From: Pseudomonadota bacterium
GTDB taxonomy: Bacteria > Desulfobacterota > Desulfobulbia > Desulfobulbales > SURF-16
Reading direction: 5' to 3'
Length of the DNA stretch: 19,218 nt
NCBI GenBank assembly: GCA_030597865.1
Contig: JAUVQZ010000024.1
Coordinates: 1 to 19,218 of the forward strand
The notes under the pieces are model-generated. The model was not told the DNA's origin. It saw only the letters and a program-made list of their open reading frames with translations, and searched no databases. A program made the position numbers and the translations under genes. Positions within the stretch are counted from its first letter, which is position 1. Every line of letters starts with the position of its first letter. This document shows positions 1 through 6,167 of this stretch, piece after piece.

Positions 1-162
1 ATGGTGAAAACGGGGGGCGGTAAGGTTTCATCGTCGCTGACCAGGAAGGTTGATTATCTGGTCTGTGGAGAAAAACCGGGCAGCAAGCTCAAAAAGGCCC
101 AGGACTTAGGAACGACCATCCTTACTGAGGAGCAATTTCAGGAGATGATGGATTTTTCCTGA
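1..162 (+). CDS. ligA: NAD-dependent DNA ligase LigA, C-terminal fragment (BRCT domain)
   Basis: This is the 3' end of a gene cut by the window edge. The reading frame is open from base 1 to the TGA at 160-162 and gives 53 residues. The ATG at base 1 is probably an internal codon. The peptide contains GGGKVSSSLTRKVDYLVCGE, then GSKLKKAQDLG, then a TEEQF segment. That order matches the C-terminal BRCT domain that ends bacterial LigA proteins: a G-G-K-V-S-S-S turn, a D-Y-L-V strand, a G-S-K-x-x-K-A helix and a final E-E-F helix. LigA seals nicks in replication and repair using NAD+. Other bacterial BRCT proteins exist, but the motif spacing and terminal position favour LigA. The catalytic part lies outside the window and cannot be checked. 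Confidence 0.82.
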   Translation: MVKTGGGKVSSSLTRKVDYLVCGEKPGSKLKKAQDLGTTILTEEQFQEMMDFS

Positions 163-289
163 CCGGGAATACAGCGTTAAAGAAAGATGGGTCGACAGCT
201 ACTGAGGTGGACCAGCTATTTGGCCCGCAGATATTGATTCGAAGGGTTCCTCATTAACTTGATTATTTACCCCCAAAAAGGAGAGAGCC

Positions 290-565
290 ATGGAAAAATG
301 TGTGCGCTGCGTTGTTTCAGGCAAGGTCCAGGGCGTCTATTTTCGGATCTTCACCCTGGAGGAGGCCGAACGCCTTCACCTCTCCGGCTGGGTGCGTAAC
401 CTACCAGGTGGTGAGGTAGAGGCCTTTATCTGCGGCCCTGGTGAGGATGTTGACCAAATGGCAGAGTGGCTGACCACGGGCTCTCCCCACAGCAGGGTCG
501 ACCATGTGGCGATTACAGAGGTTCCAAGCCCCGGGCCATTACCAGGCTTTACCGTTCGTTCCTAA
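290..565 (+). CDS. acyP: Acylphosphatase
   Basis: A 91-residue protein, the usual length for acylphosphatase (about 90-100). It hydrolyses carboxyl-phosphate bonds in small acyl phosphates in the cytosol. The family signature is clear: VSGKVQGVYFR with the phosphate-binding arginine at residue 19, and GWVRNLPGGEVEAFICGP with the catalytic asparagine at residue 37. Many homologues have phenylalanine and glycine where this protein has Y17 and N38-L39, which is normal variation. An AAGGAGAG ribosome site sits about 7 bases before the ATG and supports this start. It lies 127 bp after ligA with no obvious terminator between them, so co-transcription is possible but unproven. Confidence 0.93.
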   Translation: MEKCVRCVVSGKVQGVYFRIFTLEEAERLHLSGWVRNLPGGEVEAFICGPGEDVDQMAEWLTTGSPHSRVDHVAITEVPSPGPLPGFTVRS

Positions 566-569
566 GGGG

Positions 570-610
570 TCTGTCTGGGGTGGACAGAATCTGCTGCGGC
601 TAAGCGCAGC
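570..610 (+). other. Two adjacent hairpins downstream of acyP
   Basis: Stem 1 is TCTGTC (570-575) with GACAGA (583-588), loop 7. Stem 2 is GCTGCG (593-598) with CGCAGC (605-610), loop 6. They start 5 bp after the acylphosphatase stop. Neither is followed by a T run, so they are not classical intrinsic terminators. They may protect the mRNA 3' end or be incidental. A third weak stem, GTCAG (681-685) with CTGAC (697-701), follows in the same 224-bp gap. Confidence 0.4.
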
Positions 611-734
611 CCCGATTCCTCAAATCTCCGCCATGCTTCTCCACGTCCGGCAGCCCCCTGGGCACGGGCAGGCAGGATGGGTCAGTTCTGTCTGAGCTGA
701 CGCGGCACCATGGGCCCCCTCCGGCCACTTGTCA

Positions 735-763
735 TTGACAAAAGAAGAGCTCTTTTTTAGAGT
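735..763 (+). promoter_or_regulatory. Predicted sigma70 promoter for the zinc-ribbon gene
   Basis: A perfect -35 hexamer TTGACA (735-740) is followed after exactly 17 bp by TAGAGT (758-763), a 4/6 match to TATAAT. The expected start point is near base 770, about 20 bp before the GTG start at 790. The spacer holds AGAGCTCT flanked by an A run and a T run. Transcription start is predicted, not observed. Confidence 0.6.
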
Positions 764-789
764 GCCCTTTCAATTCTTACAGGTGTGTC

Positions 790-1062
790 GTGGAAACAAG
801 AGCGGATTTCTCAAAAACCAGTCAGCAGCTTCGCACAAAAAACACCACTCGCATCATCTGCCCCAACTGCGGCAATGACAGTGATTTTTTTGAGGTGGCT
901 GATGGTGTCATTCTGACCACCAGATATATCCAGAACAGCGATGGCAGCTTTGTCCAGGACGGTGATGAGTCCCAGATCCTCGGCGAAATGCGTCTCTTCT
1001 GTGCCGAGTGCAATGAAGATCTCACCGGCCATCATCAGCGCTTTGTGGAAATGCTTTTTTGA
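790..1062 (+). CDS. Small zinc-ribbon protein of unknown function
   Basis: A 90-residue protein with two CxxC knuckles, CPNC (C24, C27) and CAEC (C71, C74), about 44 residues apart. This suggests one treble-clef or zinc-ribbon site built from both pairs. Between them lies an acidic, beta-rich stretch (residues 33-68). There is no signal peptide or membrane segment. The start is GTG with only a weak AGGTG ribosome site before it, and the promoter at 735-763 fits this start. I do not recognise a named family. Proteins of this shape bind nucleic acid or partner proteins, but no specific job can be given. It precedes the ATP-grasp gene by 143 bp on the same strand. Confidence 0.72.
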   Translation: METRADFSKTSQQLRTKNTTRIICPNCGNDSDFFEVADGVILTTRYIQNSDGSFVQDGDESQILGEMRLFCAECNEDLTGHHQRFVEMLF

Positions 1063-1205
1063 TGGCCTGGCAGATAGCGTCGACTTCGAAAAAATCGGTA
1101 CGGCCACCTGCACAGTGGCTATCTTACCGGAGTCTCACAGGATCGCTTACCTGATTTAACGTTACATACTTTTAGTGCCAGCTACTTTTTACGGGAGCAT
1201 CTTTT

Positions 1206-1973
1206 TTGACGGCCATGGAGCTCATTCCTGATAACGATAGCCTGCACAGCTTATTCCCCACCCTGGGCGCTGAACATTGTTTTGTCGGCCGGGTACGGGT
1301 TAAACCTGGTGAAGAGTTCATCCTCCACGACCTTGAGCAGCGAGGGGTTCTCCTTTTCCCCAGCGGCTTGTCGCAAATCCTGGGGCGCTCCAAGGTTGCC
1401 CAGGTCCGTATCCTCTCTGAATTCTTGCCGCCCCTGACCCTGGCGATTTTTGATCAGCATGGGCTGCTCTCGGCGGTGAACCTCTACGGCCGAAATCTTG
1501 TGGGCAGCGTTGTCACCAAGAATGACCGCAAGAACGGCGGCCTTGGCATCCATAAATGGGCCTCGGTGGAGGATGTTTTCAGCCAGGCCAGTCTGGGTGT
1601 TCTGCCCTATCCCTTTGTCCTGCAGCCCTTTTATCCCGATGCCACTGATATTCGCGTTATAATCCTTGGCTCATACCAGGAAAGTTACCAGCGCCACAAC
1701 CCTGATAATTTTCGCCATAATCTCCACTGTGGCGGGGCAGGGCAGGTGGTCAGCCTCGACCCTGACCAGCAGCAGCTCTGTGGGGCGATCATGGCCAGGG
1801 GCCTGTTTCCCTACGCCCATATCGATCTCCTAACAATGGCTGACGGCCGCAGCTATCTTGGCGAAATTAATCTCCGGGGCGGATTGCGGGGGGCGCAGAT
1901 CAAAGGGGCGCGCTATCAAGAGATGCTGAACCAAATCCATGACGATTTTCTCAAAAAAACTATCCCTTCTTAG
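1206..1973 (+). CDS. RimK-like ATP-grasp protein (stand-alone)
   Basis: A 255-residue cytosolic protein with the fold signs of ATP-grasp ligases. There is a lysine/glycine-rich loop TKNDRKNGGLG (104-114), a strand LQPFYPDATDIRVIILG (139-155) of the type that carries nucleotide contacts, RHNLHCGGAG (170-179), and the metal-binding end YAHIDLL...YLGEINLRGG with D207, E220 and N222 as probable Mg-ATP ligands. The arrangement is closest to RimK/glutathione-synthetase-like ligases, which join an acid to an amine using ATP. The N-terminal domain is short and poorly conserved, so the substrate cannot be inferred. The chosen start is TTG at 1206, about 8 bp after a GGGAG site. The ATG at 1215 is an alternative but lies too far from that site. 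No obvious substrate or peptide partner gene is adjacent. Confidence 0.7.
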   Translation: MTAMELIPDNDSLHSLFPTLGAEHCFVGRVRVKPGEEFILHDLEQRGVLLFPSGLSQILGRSKVAQVRILSEFLPPLTLAIFDQHGLLSAVNLYGRNLVGSVVTKNDRKNGGLGIHKWASVEDVFSQASLGVLPYPFVLQPFYPDATDIRVIILGSYQESYQRHNPDNFRHNLHCGGAGQVVSLDPDQQQLCGAIMARGLFPYAHIDLLTMADGRSYLGEINLRGGLRGAQIKGARYQEMLNQIHDDFLKKTIPS

Positions 1974-2001
1974 TCTTCCCCGTTCTTAAAAAAAACAAAA
2001 A

Positions 2002-2039
2002 AAAAAGGAGACTGAATCGTTAGATTCAATCTCCTTTTT
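2002..2039. terminator. Bidirectional intrinsic terminator between the ATP-grasp gene and dsrC
   Basis: Arms of 17 bp (2002-2018 and 2023-2039) with a 4-base loop. There is one non-Watson-Crick position, which becomes a G-U pair in the minus-strand RNA. On the minus side the stem is followed by a very long U-rich tail (1987-2001 read in reverse). On the plus side TTTTTATAA follows. It serves the convergent genes on both sides and is strongest for dsrC. Confidence 0.9.
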
Positions 2040-2050
2040 ATAAGCTTAAA

Positions 2051-2072
2051 TGACTGCCCGGGGGGGCAGTCA
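2051..2072 (-). other. Stem-loop immediately 3' of dsrC
   Basis: A 9-bp perfect stem, TGACTGCCC (2051-2059) with GGGCAGTCA (2064-2072), and a 4-base loop (GGGG on plus, CCCC in the dsrC transcript). It begins 12 bp after the dsrC stop and precedes the main terminator. Only TTT follows it in the minus RNA, so it may be a weak first terminator or a 3'-end stabiliser for an abundant mRNA. Confidence 0.75.
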
Positions 2073-2084
2073 CAAAAAACTTAC

Positions 2085-2405
2085 CTATACACAACCGGTG
2101 GGCTTAGGCAGACCAGCCATCTTACAGGCGCCTTTACCAGGTCCTGATGGGAAGAGCTCGTAGATGCGCTTAAGGGGGAAACCGGTGGTCTTGGAAAGAA
2201 TACGGACCATGGGAGCAATACCGTTCTTCTTGTAGTAATCCTGAAGACCGTTAATTACCTTCCAGTGCTCATCAGTCATGTCGCCAATGCCTTCTTCGGC
2301 CTTAACATAATCAACCCAAGACTCGTTCCACTCTTCCATACCATTGGTCAGGAAACCGTCCTCGTCAACACTAAAGCTAGATCCGCCATGCTCGATAGTA
2401 GCCAT
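2085..2405 (-). CDS. dsrC: DsrC, dissimilatory sulfite reductase sulfur-carrier protein
   Basis: A 106-residue protein that matches DsrC over its whole length. The family's flexible C-terminal arm is intact, ending CKMAGLPKPTGCV. It holds two conserved cysteines, C94 and the penultimate C105, 11 residues apart as in true DsrC; TusE-type relatives keep only the last one. In sulfate reducers DsrAB loads sulfur from sulfite onto these cysteines as a trisulfide, which the DsrMKJOP membrane complex is thought to reduce. A strong GGAGG site lies 7 bases before the ATG. The gene stands alone, with no dsrAB nearby, which is usual for dsrC in sulfate reducers. Two hairpins follow it. A monocistronic, highly expressed transcript is my inference. 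Confidence 0.97.
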   Translation of the reverse strand: MATIEHGGSSFSVDEDGFLTNGMEEWNESWVDYVKAEEGIGDMTDEHWKVINGLQDYYKKNGIAPMVRILSKTTGFPLKRIYELFPSGPGKGACKMAGLPKPTGCV

Positions 2406-2727
2406 ATCTAATCCTCCGTTAAAATTTGCTAAAATTTAGGGTTATCTATATCTGAAAACTAATATTAAGTAAAAAGATGATCCTAATTACTGTATCGCTT
2501 TTCTTTTGTCAATGGCATGACCCTACTTTTTTCACCGCAATGAATGGTTATTCAGCGATATATGGCTGTAATTACAACGTTATTTTTTTTAACCATCCCC
2601 ATTTTCGGGCCCAATTATGCCCCAATATCCATCAATTCCTGACGCCCCTGGCAGAGGCCGCTGGCACCAAAACCATATGACGCCAAATCAAGGGGATAAG
2701 CACTGTACCGGTGGCCGTGGCCATTTT
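2406..2727. other. Intergenic region between the HAD gene and dsrC
   Basis: A 322-bp gap. Its dsrC-proximal half is A+T-rich and holds the dsrC ribosome site and a candidate promoter. The half nearest the HAD gene has mixed composition. I see no convincing terminator for the upstream operon, no RNA gene and no credible small gene. The 67- and 62-codon open frames here lack ribosome sites and recognisable features. Confidence 0.6.
2484..2512 (-). promoter_or_regulatory. Candidate dsrC promoter
   Basis: On the minus strand a perfect TTGACA (2512-2507) stands upstream of dsrC. A hexamer at 17-bp spacing is TAATTA (2489-2484), a poor -10 match. AGTAAT at 15-bp spacing is the better hexamer but at poor spacing. 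The leader would be about 70 bases. The -35 is convincing; the -10 is not. Confidence 0.4.
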
Positions 2728-3405
2728 TCAAAGGGCCATCAATTCCTTAAAGAAAATTATCGACTGGAACCTCTCGGAGTAGACGGTGGGCTGGTGACTG
2801 CTTGATTTGGCGACAAAGATCAAATTTTCTATACCATATTCGGCGGCACTGGCCAGAACCACTTCATTGTCATCAGCAAGGAGGGTCCGCCCCTTATCAA
2901 AGTCAATCCTCTCTGCTAATTTTCCCCAAAAGGCAGGGTCTTCCTTGGCAACGCCAATCTCATCCGCGCAGATGAGGGCGTCAAATTCACCGGCCATCTC
3001 GGTCTTGGCCATCTTGATGGCCAGGGTTTTAGGGTGGGCATTGGTCACAAGGAATATTTTTTTGCCATTCCCCCTACAAAACTCCAGAAATTCAAGGACA
3101 TAGGGATGGACACTGATCAGGTGATTGACATCCTGCTTCAGCTTCTCAATATCCAGATCCAACTTCCGGGACCAGAAATCCAAATCTGTCCAGTCCAGGG
3201 ATCCCTCCTGTTCCTTATACTTGGCGAGCAACTCGTCTTCGGCCGTAAAGATGGAGATATTATTTTGTCTGGCATAGATCTCCGGGATATACTCCTCCCA
3301 GAAATAATCATCGAAATGTTTATCCAGCAATGTACCGTCCATATCCAGGAGCACGGTGTCGATACCCTGCCAATCTATCTGTGGTTCTTTTTTGGTTATC
3401 TGCAT
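2728..3405 (-). CDS. yrfG: HAD-family hydrolase, YrfG-like GMP/IMP nucleotidase
   Basis: A 225-residue haloacid-dehalogenase phosphatase. Motif I is DMDGTLLD with nucleophile D21 and acid D23. Motif II is FLVTNAH with T121. Motif III is K154 in GVAKEDPAFW. Motif IV is LLADDNEV with D178 and D179. From memory, the stretches DTVLLDMDGTLLD, the F-D-x-Y-F-W cap segment, LVTNAHPKTLAIK and KEDPAFW parallel E. coli YrfG, a nucleotidase acting on GMP and IMP, so I assign that subfamily. The substrate remains inference. The gene starts 3 bp after the YkgJ-like gene's stop, with a weak GGAAAA site, so it is the last gene of the pyrimidine operon. A nucleotidase there would fit nucleotide balance. Confidence 0.82.
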   Translation of the reverse strand: MQITKKEPQIDWQGIDTVLLDMDGTLLDKHFDDYFWEEYIPEIYARQNNISIFTAEDELLAKYKEQEGSLDWTDLDFWSRKLDLDIEKLKQDVNHLISVHPYVLEFLEFCRGNGKKIFLVTNAHPKTLAIKMAKTEMAGEFDALICADEIGVAKEDPAFWGKLAERIDFDKGRTLLADDNEVVLASAAEYGIENLIFVAKSSSHQPTVYSERFQSIIFFKELMAL

Positions 3406-3408
3406 GAT

Positions 3409-4140
3409 CTATTTTCCATTTAGGATTTCTTCAACGGTTTTCCCACCGATTTTCTCGTTAAACAGGGCCAAAATAAAGGGGCTCACCCTATCGTAATCTT
3501 CACCGCTTATCAGGAAGCCTGGCAGGGGTTTGGCCTTTCTCAGCCGCGCCCTGGCCTGGTCTGCCAGGGATTGGCTGGCCAGGAGCTGAGCGGTTTCCTC
3601 ATTTTCCTTGCGGTCGCACAGGGCCAGGAGCACGTCGTGCATATTGCCCCAATACTCCCCCTGGCCGACATGCTCAATGAGCTGTTGGGCGGCAGTGGTG
3701 GTGGCGATATAAAATTGTGGTAGTTGGGCGGCCTGGCCGGCCAGGCATTTTTCCAGGGAGGCGAAACTTCGACAGGAGAAGGGGCGGACCTGGTAAATCT
3801 GGCAGCGGCTATCCTCCAGATAGGGACAGGGCTCTCCCTCCACGCTGTTCGGGGCCTTGCCCTCCTGGCCGGCAAGGCATCGTTCAGCAAATTCATTTGT
3901 GGTCGCCACCACCTGGGGCCGGGGCTTTTTCACCTGTAATTTCCCGGCAAACCAGGCGTGTCTGGCGTTGTCATCCATAAAGCGGTGAATGAGATCACCC
4001 TCCACTGCCGTCATGGTGACATTCTGGGTGCAGCAGGTGGCGCAGCCCTTCTGGCAGGCAAAATCGAGGCGGTTATTGCCGGCCCATTGCTCAAAGTGGC
4101 GGTATATGGCCAGGAGGAGTTTTTCACGCAGGGCGCTCAT
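3409..4140 (-). CDS. YkgJ-family cysteine-cluster protein (putative metal-binding)
   Basis: A 243-residue soluble protein with the family pattern CxxxCxxCC near the N-terminus (C29, C33, C36, C37 in CQKGCATCC). A second cysteine set follows, CPYLEDSRCQIYQVRPFSCRSF (C105, C113, C123), with further cysteines at 88 and 132. This is the YkgJ/UPF0153 'zinc- or iron-chelating' family, in which the eight or so cysteines are thought to hold a metal or Fe-S centre. Function is unknown across the family. The C-terminal half (about 150-243) is helical and less conserved. An AGGA site precedes the ATG, which overlaps the stop of the upstream DUF1232 gene by 4 bp (ATGA), indicating coupled translation. 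Confidence 0.85.
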   Translation of the reverse strand: MSALREKLLLAIYRHFEQWAGNNRLDFACQKGCATCCTQNVTMTAVEGDLIHRFMDDNARHAWFAGKLQVKKPRPQVVATTNEFAERCLAGQEGKAPNSVEGEPCPYLEDSRCQIYQVRPFSCRSFASLEKCLAGQAAQLPQFYIATTTAAQQLIEHVGQGEYWGNMHDVLLALCDRKENEETAQLLASQSLADQARARLRKAKPLPGFLISGEDYDRVSPFILALFNEKIGGKTVEEILNGK

Positions 4141-4412
4141 TTTTCCCCATCCTGTTTTTTGCCATGCCGGCCAAACTGATCGAGCAATTTCTTGACCAGT
4201 TCCTCCGGGGTGATTTTCAAGGCCAGGATATACATGACCACTGCCAGGGCAAGGTCGTCAAGCCAACCAGCCAGCAGGATATGGTCAGGTACAAAGTCCA
4301 GGGGAAAGATGAGGTAGAAAAATCCGGCCAAAAGAAGAAGTTTGACACTCCAGGGGGCGTCCTCATGGAGAAAAATACTCCAGAGCAGCTTTATTTTTGT
4401 AAAAAGACCCAT
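4137..4412 (-). CDS. DUF1232 (YkvA-like) small membrane protein
   Basis: A 91-residue protein. The family core is FYLIFPLDFVPDHILLAGWLDDLALA (about 32-57), with the P-x-D-x-x-P-D and G-x-x-D-D positions conserved. It has a hydrophobic hairpin: residues 22-37 and 44-66 could span or associate with the membrane. The basic, charged tail (68-91) is probably cytosolic. The molecular function of YkvA proteins is not known. It overlaps pyrD by one base (TGATG) and the downstream YkgJ-like gene by four, so it is translated within the pyr operon. No independent ribosome site is evident. Confidence 0.85.
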   Translation of the reverse strand: MGLFTKIKLLWSIFLHEDAPWSVKLLLLAGFFYLIFPLDFVPDHILLAGWLDDLALAVVMYILALKITPEELVKKLLDQFGRHGKKQDGEK

Positions 4413-5326
4413 CAGATCTTGACGCAGCCGATAAGTTCCGTCGCCGCTTTTCGGCCGCTATCCTGAAGATATCTGCCCAGGCCTGTGACAAGTTCGCCGC
4501 TTATGGCCGGGTTAACGAAGTTTGCCGTGCCAATCTGCACCGCAGTGGCCCCGGCCATCATAAACTCGATGACATCCTCCAGGGTGGTGATGCCACCAAT
4601 ACCTATGACAGGAATTTTCACCGTGGACGCCACCTGATACACCATGCGCAGGGCCACGGGCTTAATGGCAGGCCCGGACAGGCCGCCCATGATATTGGCA
4701 AGTTTAGGTTGGCCGCTCCTGATATCAATGGCCATACCGATGAGGGTATTTATCAGACTGATGGCCGTGGCGCCCGCCCCTTCAACGGCCCGGGCAATCA
4801 CGGTGATATCGGTCACATTGGGCGACAGTTTGATAATAACCGGCCGGCTCGATGCCCTGGCCACCACCTCTGTAACCCGTGCGGCCATGGCCGGGTCAGT
4901 ACCATAGGCCACGCCCCCCTTCTTGACATTGGGGCACGATATATTGACCTCAATGGCGGCAATACCCTCCACATGGTCCAGTTTGGCAGCGAGCTGTTGA
5001 TAATCTTCAAGGGAATCGCCCAGGATATTGACCACAACCTGGGCGCCGAGCCTGCGGATCATCGGCATTTTTTCGGAAATAAATCGATCCACCCCGACAT
5101 TTTGCAGACCAATGGCATTGAGCATGCCGCTTGCCGTTTCCACCACCCTGGGCGGTGGATTTCCAGGCCGGGGGTTGAGGGAAATACCCTTAACCACAAT
5201 GGCGCCCAGGGCGGAGAGATCGACAAAGGGTCTAAACTCTTCCCCGTAGCCAAAGGTGCCGGAGGCGGTCATGATCGGGTTGGCAAGCTGCCATTCCCCT
5301 ATTTTTACGCTGGTGTCTACCGCCAT
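4412..5326 (-). CDS. pyrD: Dihydroorotate dehydrogenase B, catalytic subunit (class 1B)
   Basis: A 304-residue FMN enzyme that oxidises dihydroorotate to orotate in pyrimidine synthesis. Class 1B is shown by the cysteine base C131 in EVNISCPNVKKGG (class 2 enzymes use serine), by the soluble length near 300 residues with no membrane helix, and by the adjacent pyrK. Other conserved parts are NPIMTASGTFGYGEE (17-30), VVKGISLNPRPGNPPPR (44-60), NAIGLQNVG (70-78), and the FMN phosphate site VIGIGGI followed by a glycine-rich IQIGTANF segment near the C-terminus. The start overlaps pyrK by 10 bp, so the two subunits of the heterotetramer are translated together. The preceding GAGG site lies within pyrK. 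Confidence 0.97.
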   Translation of the reverse strand: MAVDTSVKIGEWQLANPIMTASGTFGYGEEFRPFVDLSALGAIVVKGISLNPRPGNPPPRVVETASGMLNAIGLQNVGVDRFISEKMPMIRRLGAQVVVNILGDSLEDYQQLAAKLDHVEGIAAIEVNISCPNVKKGGVAYGTDPAMAARVTEVVARASSRPVIIKLSPNVTDITVIARAVEGAGATAISLINTLIGMAIDIRSGQPKLANIMGGLSGPAIKPVALRMVYQVASTVKIPVIGIGGITTLEDVIEFMMAGATAVQIGTANFVNPAISGELVTGLGRYLQDSGRKAATELIGCVKI

Positions 5327-6117
5327 ATCTCAGCCGCCTCAAAAACAGGCCCGTCCTTGCAGACATGGACATATTTTTTTTCTGTTTCATCAAAACCGGG
5401 GCGCTGCACCGTGCAGCCAAGGCAGGCCCCCATGCCGCAGGCCATCATGGTCTCCAGGGAAACCTGGCAGGGCCAGGTGCGCTGCCGGGCAAGGGACGCC
5501 ACCCCTTTCATCATGGGTGTTGGCCCGCAGGTATAGATGGTTGCCGGCCCCTCTATCTCCTGGCCCAGAAGATCCGTTACCAGGCCATGCAGCCCAGAGG
5601 AACCATCATCGGTGGCCAGGTGAACCGGGGCAATTTTCTGGAAATCATCAAGGGCCAGGAGCTCATTGCGGCTCCGTCCCCCCAGCAAAATCGTCAGCCT
5701 CTCCTCAGGACGTCGGCGCTTTATTTCAGTGCCGAGAAAGAGCAGGGGGGCAACGCCAAGGCCGCCCCCCACCAGACAGTGATGGGCTGCATCGTGTATC
5801 TGAAACCCCCTGCCCAGGGGGCCGAGCAAGGAGATCTCATCGCCCTTTTTCATCTGGGACATGAGCCTGGTGCCCTTGCCCACCATGCGGTAAAGCAGGG
5901 TGAGCACACCATTGTCGGCCAGGTGAATGGAGAGTGGCCGCCGCAACAGTGGGTCTGTTGAATCGTGCGCCACTGAAACCATGACAAACTGGCCCGGTTG
6001 AGCTGCGGCCGTAATCTTCGGAGACCGGATCTCCATGCGGCAGGTGTCTGGCCCCACCAAGGCATTTTCTAAGACCTGGCCCGTTTCTAAATACTGTAGC
6101 TCCACTGATATGCCCAC
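5317..6117 (-). CDS. pyrK: Dihydroorotate dehydrogenase B, electron-transfer subunit
   Basis: A 266-residue ferredoxin-reductase-like protein that moves electrons from PyrD's FMN to NAD+. The FAD-binding segment is PLLRRPLSI (56-64), the nucleotide-binding turn is VGGGLGVAPLLFLG (116-129), and CGPTPMM (197-203) is the usual C-G-P motif. The [2Fe-2S] cluster ligands are C227, C232, C235 and C253 (CGMGACLGC followed by HVC). All key residues are present. The start is GTG at 6117, only about 2 bases after an AAAAAAGGA site, which is unusually tight. A later in-frame GTG (6105) is possible but would leave the site about 14 bases away. It begins 50 bp after parB. Confidence 0.95.
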   Translation of the reverse strand: MGISVELQYLETGQVLENALVGPDTCRMEIRSPKITAAAQPGQFVMVSVAHDSTDPLLRRPLSIHLADNGVLTLLYRMVGKGTRLMSQMKKGDEISLLGPLGRGFQIHDAAHHCLVGGGLGVAPLLFLGTEIKRRRPEERLTILLGGRSRNELLALDDFQKIAPVHLATDDGSSGLHGLVTDLLGQEIEGPATIYTCGPTPMMKGVASLARQRTWPCQVSLETMMACGMGACLGCTVQRPGFDETEKKYVHVCKDGPVFEAAEIWR

Positions 6118-6134
6118 AATCCTTTTTTATCGAT

Positions 6135-6163
6135 ATTATAGGTGGTAAAGGCCCCTGTTCAGG
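6135..6163 (-). promoter_or_regulatory. Candidate pyrK operon promoter
   Basis: A perfect TATAAT lies on the minus strand at 6140-6135, in the parB-pyrK gap. The -35 at 17-bp spacing is CCTGAA (6163-6158), a poor match. Transcription would begin about 10 bases before the GTG, in a leader containing a run of six A. Suggestive only; read-through from parAB is an alternative. Confidence 0.4.
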
Positions 6164-6167
6164 AGTC

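Noticed and set aside
1073..1123. Possible riboswitch before the ATP-grasp gene (GATAGC/GCTATC and GCCAC/GTGGC pairs)
   Set aside because: The two pairings compete for the same bases, and no known riboswitch core is present. Likely incidental.
2477..2680. 67-codon plus-strand frame in the dsrC upstream region
   Set aside because: Overlaps the likely dsrC promoter, has no ribosome site, and encodes no recognisable motif.
4709..5536. Plus-strand frame of 275 codons
   Set aside because: It lies opposite pyrD and pyrK, whose motifs are unmistakable. The plus-strand peptide shows no family motif.
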